A stretch of DNA of 41,945 nucleotides from Pegethrix bostrychoides GSE-TBD4-15B (GTDB taxonomy: Bacteria > Cyanobacteriota > Cyanobacteriia > Elainellales > Elainellaceae): the NCBI GenBank assembly GCA_019359155.1, contig JAHHHV010000024.1, forward strand, positions 1-41,945, read 5' to 3'. The notes under the pieces are model-generated. The model had not been told where the DNA came from. It was given only the letters and a program-made list of their open reading frames with translations, and searched no databases. How positions within the stretch are numbered: the stretch's first letter is position 1; every line of letters starts with the position of its first letter. The position numbers and the translations under genes were made by a program. Below are positions 34,082 to 41,945 of this stretch, piece by piece.

Positions 34082-36586
34082 ATGCCTACTGCTCAACTCA
34101 AACTGTTCAATGAATGTAAAGTCTCGCTGGCTGCACTGAATCGTTCTTATTTTATTTCCGTTTACTCTCACCAGGATGGCACCTACATTCCTGGCGATCA
34201 GATCCAGCAGCTAAAATTTTCCCAGGGGCAACTCCGCCTAGATAGATTACCAATCTTGCGGCCCAAATTCAGCCGTACCACAGTTTCCTGGAGGCAAAGG
34301 ACGGCGAAGCAATTTACGGTTGGGCATGTGACATTCAACAAAGATGGACTGGTTGGCTATGGCACGATTGCTCACGGAAATTGCTCCAAAACAGCTACGC
34401 TTTATTCAGTTCTGGCAACGGCAGTTCCTCCGAATGTCTTTACTACTCAAATCACCAAGCAGCGTTATCCGACTGGCACCGATCCCGATACGCTTCCTGC
34501 AAATGTATGGCAACCTGGTCTGTCGGTGCAGTTAGGCTATCAGCATGTTCAAAGCTCAAAGGCGCTCGAGCCAGTTGTCACGCTCAATCAGATCCCGATA
34601 GCAGGAGAGTTTACCCTGTTGCCAAATCAGAAAAATCAGCTCAACGTGAGTTTTAACTCAGATGCAGAGGGCGGTGTTGATTCACAAAACGCCGATCGGT
34701 ATATTGCAGGACAGCTCACTCTATCTCCCTCTAACCATACTTTTCAGGGCACGATTAGCCAAACCTGTCGCAATCGCTCAATTGGTAGCGAAGTTTACCT
34801 CTGGAAAGGAGCTTCTCCACAAGCCCAAAGCGCTCTTGCCGATGCCATTCAGCTTAGCTCAGCCGATTTACTTCAGGATACCGATCTGAATGTCAATACG
34901 TTGATTGCTTTGCTGCCAGATGATACAGTCACTTCGATGTCTCATACCCTGTTGGTCGAGAACATGAAGTGGAGCATGGGACAGGATGGCACTAAGAAAC
35001 AGTGGCTGAGTGATTTTTTTGGCCAGAATCCTCCTGTTTTAGACTCTAATCGCATCAACCTGATCAACCCTGATTTGTCTTGGTATCAGACAGACTTTGC
35101 AATTCCGTATTTAGCCAAAGGAATGAGCACCTCGTCCGGCTCTAATCCGCCTCCGATTAATTTAGATGATACTCAAAAAGCCAAGCTGGACTATTACCTC
35201 AAAACTGGGTTGTCTCAAAGCAAATCATACAATGCTCAATCTGATGGGATCTATAACCTAGCCTATGTACTAGGACAACCTAGATTACAGGACTACATCA
35301 ACAATGGGGGCGAAAAATGGGCTGCCCAAATGTTCGATGTAGTGAGTGGAAAAGCCATGCTAGATCAGGTGATGACGATCCTGCATACTGACTTTACAAT
35401 GACGGTTGCCAATAACTACATAACGCTGTTATCGGTGCTTGATCCTTCAGGCAATTATGCCCAGCAATATCAAAAGCTGCTGTTTGGACGGTTAACTTTG
35501 CAGTCAGGCTTATTGGGTACAACCGTTCAGGACGAGGCAACTACCCTGAACTGGTTACCAGATGCATTGACCTATCTTGCCTCAACAGTCTCAGGTTCGC
35601 CCACATCCCTGACGGACACCGATACTCCTGCTGACTTCAACCAAGCTGCTAAAAATATCCAAGATGCATTTACCTATTTTGGCGATGCCACCAGTACAGC
35701 CAAAGCCATTTTTGATGCATTGGCGCTGTACAAAGGATACAGTTTGGCTCAGCAACTTACGAATGCAGAAGAGGCATTCACGAAAGAGTACCCAACATTA
35801 TCAGGTGTCGGAAAGCTGTTTGGTCTCTTAGCATGGGCCGGAGGGGTGTTCAACACGGCAATCGGATTTATGAATTGGAACTCCGATAACGACCTACAAA
35901 GAGCGGCCGTGATCAACAAATGTGTAGATCTAGTGCTCGGTTTAGCTTCAGCCGGGATTGATTTGCTCAATCCTTATGAGGGAGCAAAGGTTGCACTTGA
36001 CAATGCGTTGGCTGAAGCAGAGCGGCTAAACGGTGTTGTGGATGACATCATTTCAACCCTTGTTCCAGAAGATGCTTTTGAAGCAACCTGGCGCTTGCAG
36101 GCTGTTGATGCCGCTTTGGAATTAGTGGATGAGGAAGCCCAAAAGTTTATAGAACCAGCATTCTGGGACAATGTTTTTCAAAACGCAGCAACTGTGGTTA
36201 AGGCGTTTTCCGTAGCAGTAACGGCGACAACACTGGTGCTAAACACAATTCAATTTGTTCGAGATATCGAGTCTGGACAGCCAGTTCAGCAGACTGTTCT
36301 GGATGGAATCACAGCGGCCTTAACGCTAGGAACGCTTGTTATTCAAATTGTTGACTTAGCTATTGAAGCAGTCGTTTGCTCGGTGTTGTCATCCGTATTT
36401 GCTTTGCTAGGTGTCATCCTGACCATCATTGAACTCTTCTTACCACAACCCGCAGCACCGACCCCACCCCAGACGTTCCAAAACAACTATGCCAATCCTT
36501 ACATCAATACTTTGCCTTCTCCTCCAAGTTCACCTGCGCCTGAACGGCCGCTGCCAAATGTGAAGTTGATCTACAACCTTGCTTGA
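34082..36586 (+). CDS. Array protein subtype A, copy 2 (predicted membrane-active, unknown function)
   Basis: 834-aa protein from the ATG at 34082, chosen because AAGGAG lies nine bases upstream and the first residues (MPTAQLKLFNECK) align with copy 1 (MTVQLKLFTSPK). The open frame extends back to 33902 but that extension is not homologous. Family motifs: LNRSYFISVYS, VSWRQRTAKQFTVGHV, TQITKQRYPTGTDPDTLP, VYLWKG, LLVENMKWSM (E at 293), LSWYQTDFA, GGEKWA. A central LFGLLAWAGGVFNTAIGFM segment and a C-terminal three-helix block (VKAFSVAVTATTLVLN to VFALLGVILTIIELF) are present, then NPYINTLPSPP and a final LIYNLA identical in pattern to copy 1. Closest relative in the window is the gene at 28153. 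Confidence 0.8.
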   Translation: MPTAQLKLFNECKVSLAALNRSYFISVYSHQDGTYIPGDQIQQLKFSQGQLRLDRLPILRPKFSRTTVSWRQRTAKQFTVGHVTFNKDGLVGYGTIAHGNCSKTATLYSVLATAVPPNVFTTQITKQRYPTGTDPDTLPANVWQPGLSVQLGYQHVQSSKALEPVVTLNQIPIAGEFTLLPNQKNQLNVSFNSDAEGGVDSQNADRYIAGQLTLSPSNHTFQGTISQTCRNRSIGSEVYLWKGASPQAQSALADAIQLSSADLLQDTDLNVNTLIALLPDDTVTSMSHTLLVENMKWSMGQDGTKKQWLSDFFGQNPPVLDSNRINLINPDLSWYQTDFAIPYLAKGMSTSSGSNPPPINLDDTQKAKLDYYLKTGLSQSKSYNAQSDGIYNLAYVLGQPRLQDYINNGGEKWAAQMFDVVSGKAMLDQVMTILHTDFTMTVANNYITLLSVLDPSGNYAQQYQKLLFGRLTLQSGLLGTTVQDEATTLNWLPDALTYLASTVSGSPTSLTDTDTPADFNQAAKNIQDAFTYFGDATSTAKAIFDALALYKGYSLAQQLTNAEEAFTKEYPTLSGVGKLFGLLAWAGGVFNTAIGFMNWNSDNDLQRAAVINKCVDLVLGLASAGIDLLNPYEGAKVALDNALAEAERLNGVVDDIISTLVPEDAFEATWRLQAVDAALELVDEEAQKFIEPAFWDNVFQNAATVVKAFSVAVTATTLVLNTIQFVRDIESGQPVQQTVLDGITAALTLGTLVIQIVDLAIEAVVCSVLSSVFALLGVILTIIELFLPQPAAPTPPQTFQNNYANPYINTLPSPPSSPAPERPLPNVKLIYNLA

Positions 36587-36602
36587 TAGCTGAACATTGC
36601 AT

Positions 36603-36631
36603 GTCCGCCAGATAAATTGTTCTAGGCGGAC
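36603..36631. terminator. Hairpin after subtype-A copy 2
   Basis: GTCCGCC (36603-36609) and GGCGGAC (36625-36631) form a perfect GC-rich 7-bp stem with a 15-base loop, 16 bases after the stop codon. It is well placed for a terminator but lacks a strong T-run. Confidence 0.45.
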
Positions 36632-36728
36632 GAATTCCATTTCTTAGAACCTATTTGAATAATAAAGAAAGAGAATGAAAAACTCGTGAATATGGGATAG
36701 CAATGCTCTAAAACCACTTTTAACGAAA

Positions 36729-36837
36729 AGACTTGTTGTGGAATAAGAAATGCACACCATTAGCGGCGTCTTAAAAGCAAAAACCTTAAGATTTCGACTC
36801 CATCAATAGCGTCGTTAGACTATTCCGCAACAAGTCT
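36729..36837. mobile_element. MITE-like element, 109 bp with near-perfect terminal inverted repeats
   Basis: The ends are AGACTTGTTGTGGAAT (36729-36744) and ATTCCGCAACAAGTCT (36822-36837), complementary at 15 of 16 positions. The interior has no coding potential. A possible AAA is present on both sides, too short and A-rich to be sure of a target duplication. It lies 30 bases upstream of the glycosidase-like gene. The parent transposase is not in the window. Confidence 0.5.
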
Positions 36838-36867
36838 AAAGCTATGAGCAATTAAAGGAATTAAACA

Positions 36868-38937
36868 ATGGAATCAATCGCGTTCAAAAAAACACAAACG
36901 GATACTGACATCCAAAAGCTTGTAGAGTTCTTAACGACCTGTGCCGTTTTCGATGGCAATGGTCAATTCTTCACAAATTCCGGTACATTACCGTTAAGCT
37001 ACTATTCCACTCTTGATTACTGGGGTGATTATATCTGTAATACCTGGGCGAAGCAGAATGGGCAAGACTGTACGGTATCAATCCAGGACTTCGGAGACGG
37101 GACAGATCAGCACCCCTATTATCGCAATGGCGGAACTAGCCCTGGATCACAGTTGCAGATAGAGCGAGTCAATGCTTGTCTGGGTACTGATATTTACGAC
37201 GCCGCCTGTTGGCAGATCGCCCTTGCTCTGATTGCAGATCGGGGGTTGCAAGGCTTTACCCCCAGCCAAATTTTCACCTTGGTCTCCTTCAGTACTCAGC
37301 GGCTTCTGTCTAGTGTTAAAGCTGTTCGCGCCAATACAGATAATTTTCAATATGGCTATCAACAAACCATTAACGATCCTAGAGAAGCTTATGCTCTGCG
37401 TCTAATTGGTAAAGATTATTGGGCGCAAGATCCCCTCTGGGACACGGACTATGAACACTATATCAGCCATTGGCCTCCCTGTGATCGAACGAAACCTGGA
37501 ACCATTTCTTGGGCAGATTGGAAACCCATTACGGGTGAGAATGCCTGGGCTTTTTTGATTGGCCCTCTACAAGCAGATTATTTTCAATTTAAAGCTCAGG
37601 GATATATTCCTTTTCAATCTGATTCAATCCAGAATGCTCTTTATATCTTGTATGCTTTTCAATCAATGCAATGTGCGATCGGATCACTCTACTATGCACC
37701 AGGAGGTTCTGAAGGCAATGTCGGGCCGATTCCCCAAGGGGAAATTTCAGTAGAAAATAATGCTTCCTTTTTGGCAGGGTTAATCATCTTTAAGCACATC
37801 CTGGAAGCGATTCTCAGTAAAGATGGGTCACTCACGAGCGATGATCAGGCGAAAGTCAAAGCAGCGATCAACCTGATTTCAATCATGATCTGGGGGGGCA
37901 AGCTCCCATCGGGCCAAACGGCTGGATTATTAAAGTTCTTTCAGACCAATGCCTGGAACGCAGCAGCAGGTATTTTCTATCAGGGTGGCACTTACAATAA
38001 TGGCGTGTGGACTCCCTCAACCAGCTCCAATGCAGTAGATGTGAATACTTGGGGATTAACAGTGCTGGGGCCTGATCTGCTCGATCGCTGGTTTGGCGCG
38101 GGAACCTCCTTTAACATTTGGCAGAGTGTAAAAAGCTGGGGTAGCTTTTCACAGAATGGGCAACTGTGGGGCATGGGCTACTCTAATTTAGATAATAATG
38201 CGATTATGTCGGCTGAGTGGACTGCGGGCGCGATCAATGCTGTGCGTTGTCTCATGATTTATTATCAAAGTGATGCTGCCAAGTTGAGTAGCTTGCAGGC
38301 TGATCATGATGCAATGATGGAAAATCTTCTGAATCTACGAACTGACAAGTACGTTGATGCAGGTTTTCCGGATGGATTAGAAGCTCACTTTTTTAATGAT
38401 GTTAACCCTCCAACGGGGCTATTAGCATTTTTGTACGCGAGTAAACGCTATAGTATTCCCTTTGGCTGGTATGCCAACCCTATTCCCTCCACAACCTCCA
38501 CCAGTTGGGCGATCTTTCTCCACTATGACTACAATCCCTTTCAATTAGGGGGTTCCTACGAGTCTCTTGCTTGGTCAACCCCTGCCTACGATACCAACGA
38601 TGATACCGGCCCCTGGAATGCTCAAGGTACCGTAATCAACCTGACGGTGCAAAATAAAGTAGACGGTGCCGAAATTATGCCAAGCTATCAGGCTAGCTCC
38701 ACATCTGGCTGGCAGAATCTGCTGCAATCCCCGATTCCCGTCAAAGGGACTGCGACCATCCAACTGCCCAGAGATGCCGCTGGTTTTATGGTGACTTATC
38801 ACAAACCAGATATGTCTGACTGGTTGCGCGCTTGTTTGCTTGCTCCTAGCACCATTACAGACCTTCAATCAGGACAAACAATCACTGCCGTTTGGACGAA
38901 CGATGCAGGTGATGGTACTTGCCGCATTAGCAGTTGA
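36868..38937 (+). CDS. Six-hairpin glycosidase-like protein, hypothetical
   Basis: 689-aa protein without a signal peptide. The body (about 100-530) alternates helices and short aromatic or Gly loops in the way of an (alpha/alpha)6 toroid: AACWQIALALIADRGLQ, NNASFLAGLIIFKHILEAIL, VDVNTWGLTVLG, LDNNAIMSAEWTAGAINAV (around 442-460), and PTGLLAFLYASKRYSIPFGWY. Such folds occur in several glycoside hydrolase, phosphorylase and lyase families; I cannot assign one, and candidate acids include the Glu in SAEWTAG. The last ~130 residues are beta-rich. It lies between two array genes on the same strand (gaps about 280 bases each side), with ribosome-binding site AAAGGA before the ATG. Confidence 0.7.
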   Translation: MESIAFKKTQTDTDIQKLVEFLTTCAVFDGNGQFFTNSGTLPLSYYSTLDYWGDYICNTWAKQNGQDCTVSIQDFGDGTDQHPYYRNGGTSPGSQLQIERVNACLGTDIYDAACWQIALALIADRGLQGFTPSQIFTLVSFSTQRLLSSVKAVRANTDNFQYGYQQTINDPREAYALRLIGKDYWAQDPLWDTDYEHYISHWPPCDRTKPGTISWADWKPITGENAWAFLIGPLQADYFQFKAQGYIPFQSDSIQNALYILYAFQSMQCAIGSLYYAPGGSEGNVGPIPQGEISVENNASFLAGLIIFKHILEAILSKDGSLTSDDQAKVKAAINLISIMIWGGKLPSGQTAGLLKFFQTNAWNAAAGIFYQGGTYNNGVWTPSTSSNAVDVNTWGLTVLGPDLLDRWFGAGTSFNIWQSVKSWGSFSQNGQLWGMGYSNLDNNAIMSAEWTAGAINAVRCLMIYYQSDAAKLSSLQADHDAMMENLLNLRTDKYVDAGFPDGLEAHFFNDVNPPTGLLAFLYASKRYSIPFGWYANPIPSTTSTSWAIFLHYDYNPFQLGGSYESLAWSTPAYDTNDDTGPWNAQGTVINLTVQNKVDGAEIMPSYQASSTSGWQNLLQSPIPVKGTATIQLPRDAAGFMVTYHKPDMSDWLRACLLAPSTITDLQSGQTITAVWTNDAGDGTCRISS

Positions 38938-39032
38938 AACTGTGCATCTCCACCCCAATTTAGCTTGTAAGTAGGTGGGCTTAAATTAACAAAAATAGAG
39001 GATGGGGGTGCAGGAGGTTATGTCCTCTGCCT

Positions 39033-39072
39033 GGGGGCGAAGTCCCCACACCCCTGCTATCTGACAGATAAT
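39033..39072. repeat. G-rich intergenic hairpin element, tandem copy a
   Basis: GGGGGCGAAGTCCCCACACC continues to CCTGCTAT-CTGACA-GATAAT. It pairs with copy b at 39119-39156 in the same order and orientation. The stem is GGGG(GCGAAGT)CCCC-type. Confidence 0.6.
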
Positions 39073-39118
39073 CCCTCCTACTTAAGTAACTTGCCTGAAT
39101 TAAACCCAGGATCAATTA

Positions 39119-39156
39119 GGGGGTGCAGCCCCACACCCCGCTATTCCACGGATAAT
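39119..39156. repeat. G-rich intergenic hairpin element, tandem copy b
   Basis: GGGGGTGCAGCCCCACACCC continues to CGCTAT-TCCACG-GATAAT. It matches copy a except for the loop and six variable bases, and lies 63 bases upstream of the last array gene. Confidence 0.6.
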
Positions 39157-39219
39157 TCTGACCGTCTACTTATTCATCCCAAAACTAGTAATATCTAAAG
39201 CTCCTCTGGAGGTCAATCT

Positions 39220-41793
39220 ATGGTCACTACAGCCACACGTTCAGATCAGCCATCAATTCGGCAAGTTCGCCTCTATAAGCAAGCCGATACCATTATTAAG
39301 CCTGCTCAGCTCAATCGCTCTTACCATGTTTGTATTAAATCTGAAAATACAAAGCGTTTGGGAGCAGAACAGAACGTTCACACCATCCAATTTCAGAATG
39401 GCAGCTTATTTATTGACCAGATTCACATCGCCCGACCCCGATTTGCGAATGATTTCGTTTCCTGGAGACAACTGACACAATCTCACTATAGCTGTGGTCA
39501 TTTGCGTTTCCTATCGGGTGGTGTCATGCTTCAGGGCTTGGTTTCACTGGGCACAACAGGAGCAGATGCAGTTCCTTATTCCGTGGTCGCATCCTACTTT
39601 CCTCTGGTTAGTGACACTGTGGAAGGCGGTCGATCTACTTCCGCAGTTGGCACGCTCCGCACATTCACAACCCAGATCACGAAGCAACGCTATGCGATCG
39701 ATCCGGTGACGAAGCAACCCATCCAAGACCCCAGCCTACTTCCCGACAATGCTTGGCAACCTGGCTTGTCTTTGAGATTAGGCTATGACGTTTCTAAAGG
39801 CACTTCCATCGTTCAGCTAGGCAACGAAGACATCAGCATTCACGCCTCTTATAAACCAGCAAGCCAGCCTGATCAAACAAAATTGGTGATCGCTCCAGAC
39901 CTCGGTTGCGACAGCCTTTGCGCTCGATACTCAGATGTTTACGTCGGTGCTTCGATCACTTTAACCTTGGACAATCATGCTAGCTTTAGCGGCACAGTCG
40001 CGAACACCTGTGCTGAGAGCGATGATTCATCCAGTGGAGTGTATTTCTGGAGAGGAACCAGTCCTGCCCTGGCGATTGCGGCAGCAGTGAGACCAACCTT
40101 TCTGAGCAAAGCAAATTTGCTGCAAGACACCTCATTAACAGTCGATGAACTGGCAGGGTTGCTGCCGGGAACAGCAACCCCTCAAACCGATATCAACACG
40201 ACAGCGAATAGTATGCTGATCGAGAATATGAAGTGGGCAATCTGCCAGCGAAGCGATGAGAAAGACTGGCTGAAACTCTTCTATGGGGATCAGGAAGCAC
40301 CGCCAGTGCTTTCTCAAGAAAGAGTGACGTTAATCAACAAAAACCTGAGCTGGTATCAGGACACCTATGCTAAAGCCCAGTTTGGGTGGCAAGCTGCTAA
40401 TTATGGCGGCACTAATCAACCAGCCACCCAGTTGACACACTACCAGGCTTTGCAACTGAGGTACTTTTTGCAAACGGGAATTGCCCAAGATTCTAACTTT
40501 GTTTCTCAACAGCAGGGGTTGTACCCAGAAGCCTATGCAGAATCTTTTCCCCGGATTCGTGCTTACCTTGCGGACGGAGGCGAAAAATGGGCAAACGAAT
40601 TAATGAACCAAATTTATCTGCCAAATCTTGGACTTGAAGTTGCATCTGTCAAGCTTACAAATGATATGAGCAGCGTGAATGCATTTTGTACACTCCTGAC
40701 CGTGCTCCAGCCCTCGGGAGAGTTGGCAAAGCAGTACTATACAAATTTCTTGACCGCTACCCTGCAATCAAATGTTGACGCTGTTTCATTTCAAGACTCA
40801 ACTACCCTAATGCAATGGCTTCCCCTATGGCTAGAGCAATTTCTGATTCAAGCGGTCAATTTACCAGAGACAATTCCAGATGCAGCTAAACTTGCGATCG
40901 CTCAATTGAATGAGATGATGGGTCAAATGGGTGGAAATGCCACTAAAGTTGCTCAAGAAATCGTTCCTATTTTAGTTAATTCGCCTGGAAGCACAATTTG
41001 GGATGTCTGTAAAGGTGCAGAAGAGGCTTGGGCAACGAAATTTCCTAAGCTTTCTGCTATTGGCAGAGTCTTCTTTTTTGCTGCCTTTGGTTATGGGCTG
41101 TCTATGATTGTTCAGGCATTTGGTAACTGGAAGAATCTTTCCGACGAGGATCGAGCCAAACTGGTCGTGGCAACCGTGGGTTTTGGTGTTGACGGACTGT
41201 TAATTGTTCCTGAAATGCTAATATCCATCAAAGATATGGGTACTGATATTTTAAATAAAATTAACGTCTGGAGATATTCATCTAAAACTCAAGAAGGTAT
41301 CGACCAGATCGGAAAAGCGATTGACGAGAATTACCTGGAGAATGGATTGGACGAAACCAGCAAGCTATTCAATGCTGAGACAAAAGCGATCGAGGCGGAA
41401 GGCTCTTTGTGGGAAAAGCTCTTCGGTGATGTGCTGAAGCCAGTGTTGAAAGTAGCGGGTGTTGTGGTTGCTGCTATAGTTGCGGCGTTTAGTGTGTACG
41501 ACCTTATTCAAGACGTTAAAAGTGGACAGCCGATTACTAAAATCGCGCTAGATGCAGTGATTGCAGCAACGAATATTGCTGTAGTGATTTGTACGGTCGT
41601 TGAAATAGCTCTTGCATCTACCGTCGCAAGTGTTTTGGGTGTTGTTTTTGCCCTGATTGGGATTATTATTTCTATCATTGAACAGTGCGTGATTAAACCG
41701 GCTGATCCGCTTGATGATTTCATGAAGAATGTCGTAGTTCCCTTCGTAGATGCTTTACCACCTCAGATACCCCTTTCTTATGAAGAAGTATAG
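39220..41793 (+). CDS. Array protein subtype B, copy 2 (predicted membrane-active, unknown function)
   Basis: 857-aa protein of subtype B. N-terminal features: VRLYKQADTIIKPAQLN, IQFQNGSLFIDQIHIARPRF, FVSWRQLTQSHYSCGHLRF, then TTQITKQRYAIDPVTKQP, NAWQPGLSLRLGYD and VYFWRGT. Family motifs: MLIENMKWAI (E at 335), LSWYQDTYAKAQ, RYFLQTGIAQDSNF, GGEKWANEL. A hydrophobic segment around 622-640 (VFFFAAFGYGLSMIVQAF) and a C-terminal block (VLKVAGVVVAAIVAAFSVYD to VFALIGIIISIIEQCV) are followed by KPADP and VVVPFVDALPPQIP. No signal peptide is present. The ribosome-binding site GGAGG is well placed. Unlike B copy 1 it does not share the conserved leader; G-rich repeats lie upstream instead. Confidence 0.8.
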   Translation: MVTTATRSDQPSIRQVRLYKQADTIIKPAQLNRSYHVCIKSENTKRLGAEQNVHTIQFQNGSLFIDQIHIARPRFANDFVSWRQLTQSHYSCGHLRFLSGGVMLQGLVSLGTTGADAVPYSVVASYFPLVSDTVEGGRSTSAVGTLRTFTTQITKQRYAIDPVTKQPIQDPSLLPDNAWQPGLSLRLGYDVSKGTSIVQLGNEDISIHASYKPASQPDQTKLVIAPDLGCDSLCARYSDVYVGASITLTLDNHASFSGTVANTCAESDDSSSGVYFWRGTSPALAIAAAVRPTFLSKANLLQDTSLTVDELAGLLPGTATPQTDINTTANSMLIENMKWAICQRSDEKDWLKLFYGDQEAPPVLSQERVTLINKNLSWYQDTYAKAQFGWQAANYGGTNQPATQLTHYQALQLRYFLQTGIAQDSNFVSQQQGLYPEAYAESFPRIRAYLADGGEKWANELMNQIYLPNLGLEVASVKLTNDMSSVNAFCTLLTVLQPSGELAKQYYTNFLTATLQSNVDAVSFQDSTTLMQWLPLWLEQFLIQAVNLPETIPDAAKLAIAQLNEMMGQMGGNATKVAQEIVPILVNSPGSTIWDVCKGAEEAWATKFPKLSAIGRVFFFAAFGYGLSMIVQAFGNWKNLSDEDRAKLVVATVGFGVDGLLIVPEMLISIKDMGTDILNKINVWRYSSKTQEGIDQIGKAIDENYLENGLDETSKLFNAETKAIEAEGSLWEKLFGDVLKPVLKVAGVVVAAIVAAFSVYDLIQDVKSGQPITKIALDAVIAATNIAVVICTVVEIALASTVASVLGVVFALIGIIISIIEQCVIKPADPLDDFMKNVVVPFVDALPPQIPLSYEEV

Positions 41794-41838
41794 TCTTTAG
41801 TAACAACATATGGGCGGAAAGCTGCTTGACTGACAAAA

Positions 41839-41945
41839 CTAAGAGGCAGGAATGGTGCTGAGGACGGTGAATTCACGCTTGAGAGCATCATCCTGTTGTC
41901 GCCTAGAAGCAACCGCAGGGTCAGGGTCAGAATCACTCGAAAGAA
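41839..41945 (-). CDS. C-terminal end of a gene entering from the right edge
   Basis: On the minus strand one frame is open from the edge to a TAG at 41839-41841. It gives 34 residues of plausible protein (SSDSDPDPAVASRR then DDALKREFTVLSTIPAS). One of the two other frames closes within four codons of the edge; the other stays open but reads less like protein. The gene converges on the last array gene, with 45 bases between the two stops. Too little is present for any assignment. Confidence 0.4.
   Translation of the reverse strand, partial: LSSDSDPDPAVASRRQQDDALKREFTVLSTIPAS

Noticed and set aside
23289-39156. G-rich repeats as a CRISPR array
   Set aside because: The copies are kilobases apart, vary in length and do not alternate with uniform spacers; no cas genes are present.
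28153-41793. Array genes as RTX, Tc-toxin or Rhs proteins
   Set aside because: No GGxGxDxxx nonapeptides, no YD repeats and no Rhs core motif were seen; length and hydrophobic C-terminal helices do not fit those families.

Overview
The window looks like chromosomal DNA from a filamentous-type cyanobacterium. The palindrome GCGATCGC (HIP1, typical of cyanobacterial genomes) occurs at 2888, 12770, 14662, 28841 and 40894. There is also a BTAD/NB-ARC/WD40-type regulator of a kind common in cyanobacteria, and GC content looks moderate. No rRNA, tRNA, CRISPR array or intact insertion sequence was seen. Almost everything is accessory: very large proteins of unknown function, several duplicated in tandem, plus a set of hydrolases.

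Left part (1-7892, minus strand). A degraded or unannotatable stretch (1-800) is followed by a small one-helix membrane protein and a BTAD/NB-ARC regulator whose WD40 propeller is cut off after about one blade. Next, read right to left from 7892, is a tightly coupled four-gene operon: a DUF1906-type glycoside-hydrolase-like protein, a class 3 lipase, and two paralogous three-helix membrane proteins.

Middle part (8893-27237, plus strand). After a 1-kb gene-free gap come three giant leaderless proteins: a DUF6603 protein of 1257 aa, then unrecognised proteins of 805 and 1271 aa. They are followed by two tandem paralogs with Ig-like domains and a C-terminal YVTN-like beta-propeller, a secreted 824-aa protein, a 71-aa protein and a C39-type cysteine peptidase.

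Right part (27650-41793, plus strand). This is the most unusual region: an array of five members of one large family in two subtypes (A and B) in the order B(truncated)-A-B-A-[six-hairpin-glycosidase-like enzyme]-B. All four intact members share an N-terminal beta-rich half, the motifs (V/I)ENMKW, LSWYQ and GG(E/Q)KWA, and a C-terminal block of about three hydrophobic helices ending in a short proline-containing tail. A two-component membrane-active system is a reasonable hypothesis, but the sequence alone does not prove it. A minus-strand gene enters from the right edge.

How the genes may work together (inference): hydrolases acting on peptidoglycan or glycan, lipid and peptide lie alongside large, mostly leaderless proteins with hydrophobic tails. 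This would suit a secreted or injected anti-competitor or envelope-modifying repertoire, but no secretion apparatus is visible here. Intergenic regions carry a recurrent G-rich hairpin element, a 109-bp MITE-like element and several perfect inverted repeats.
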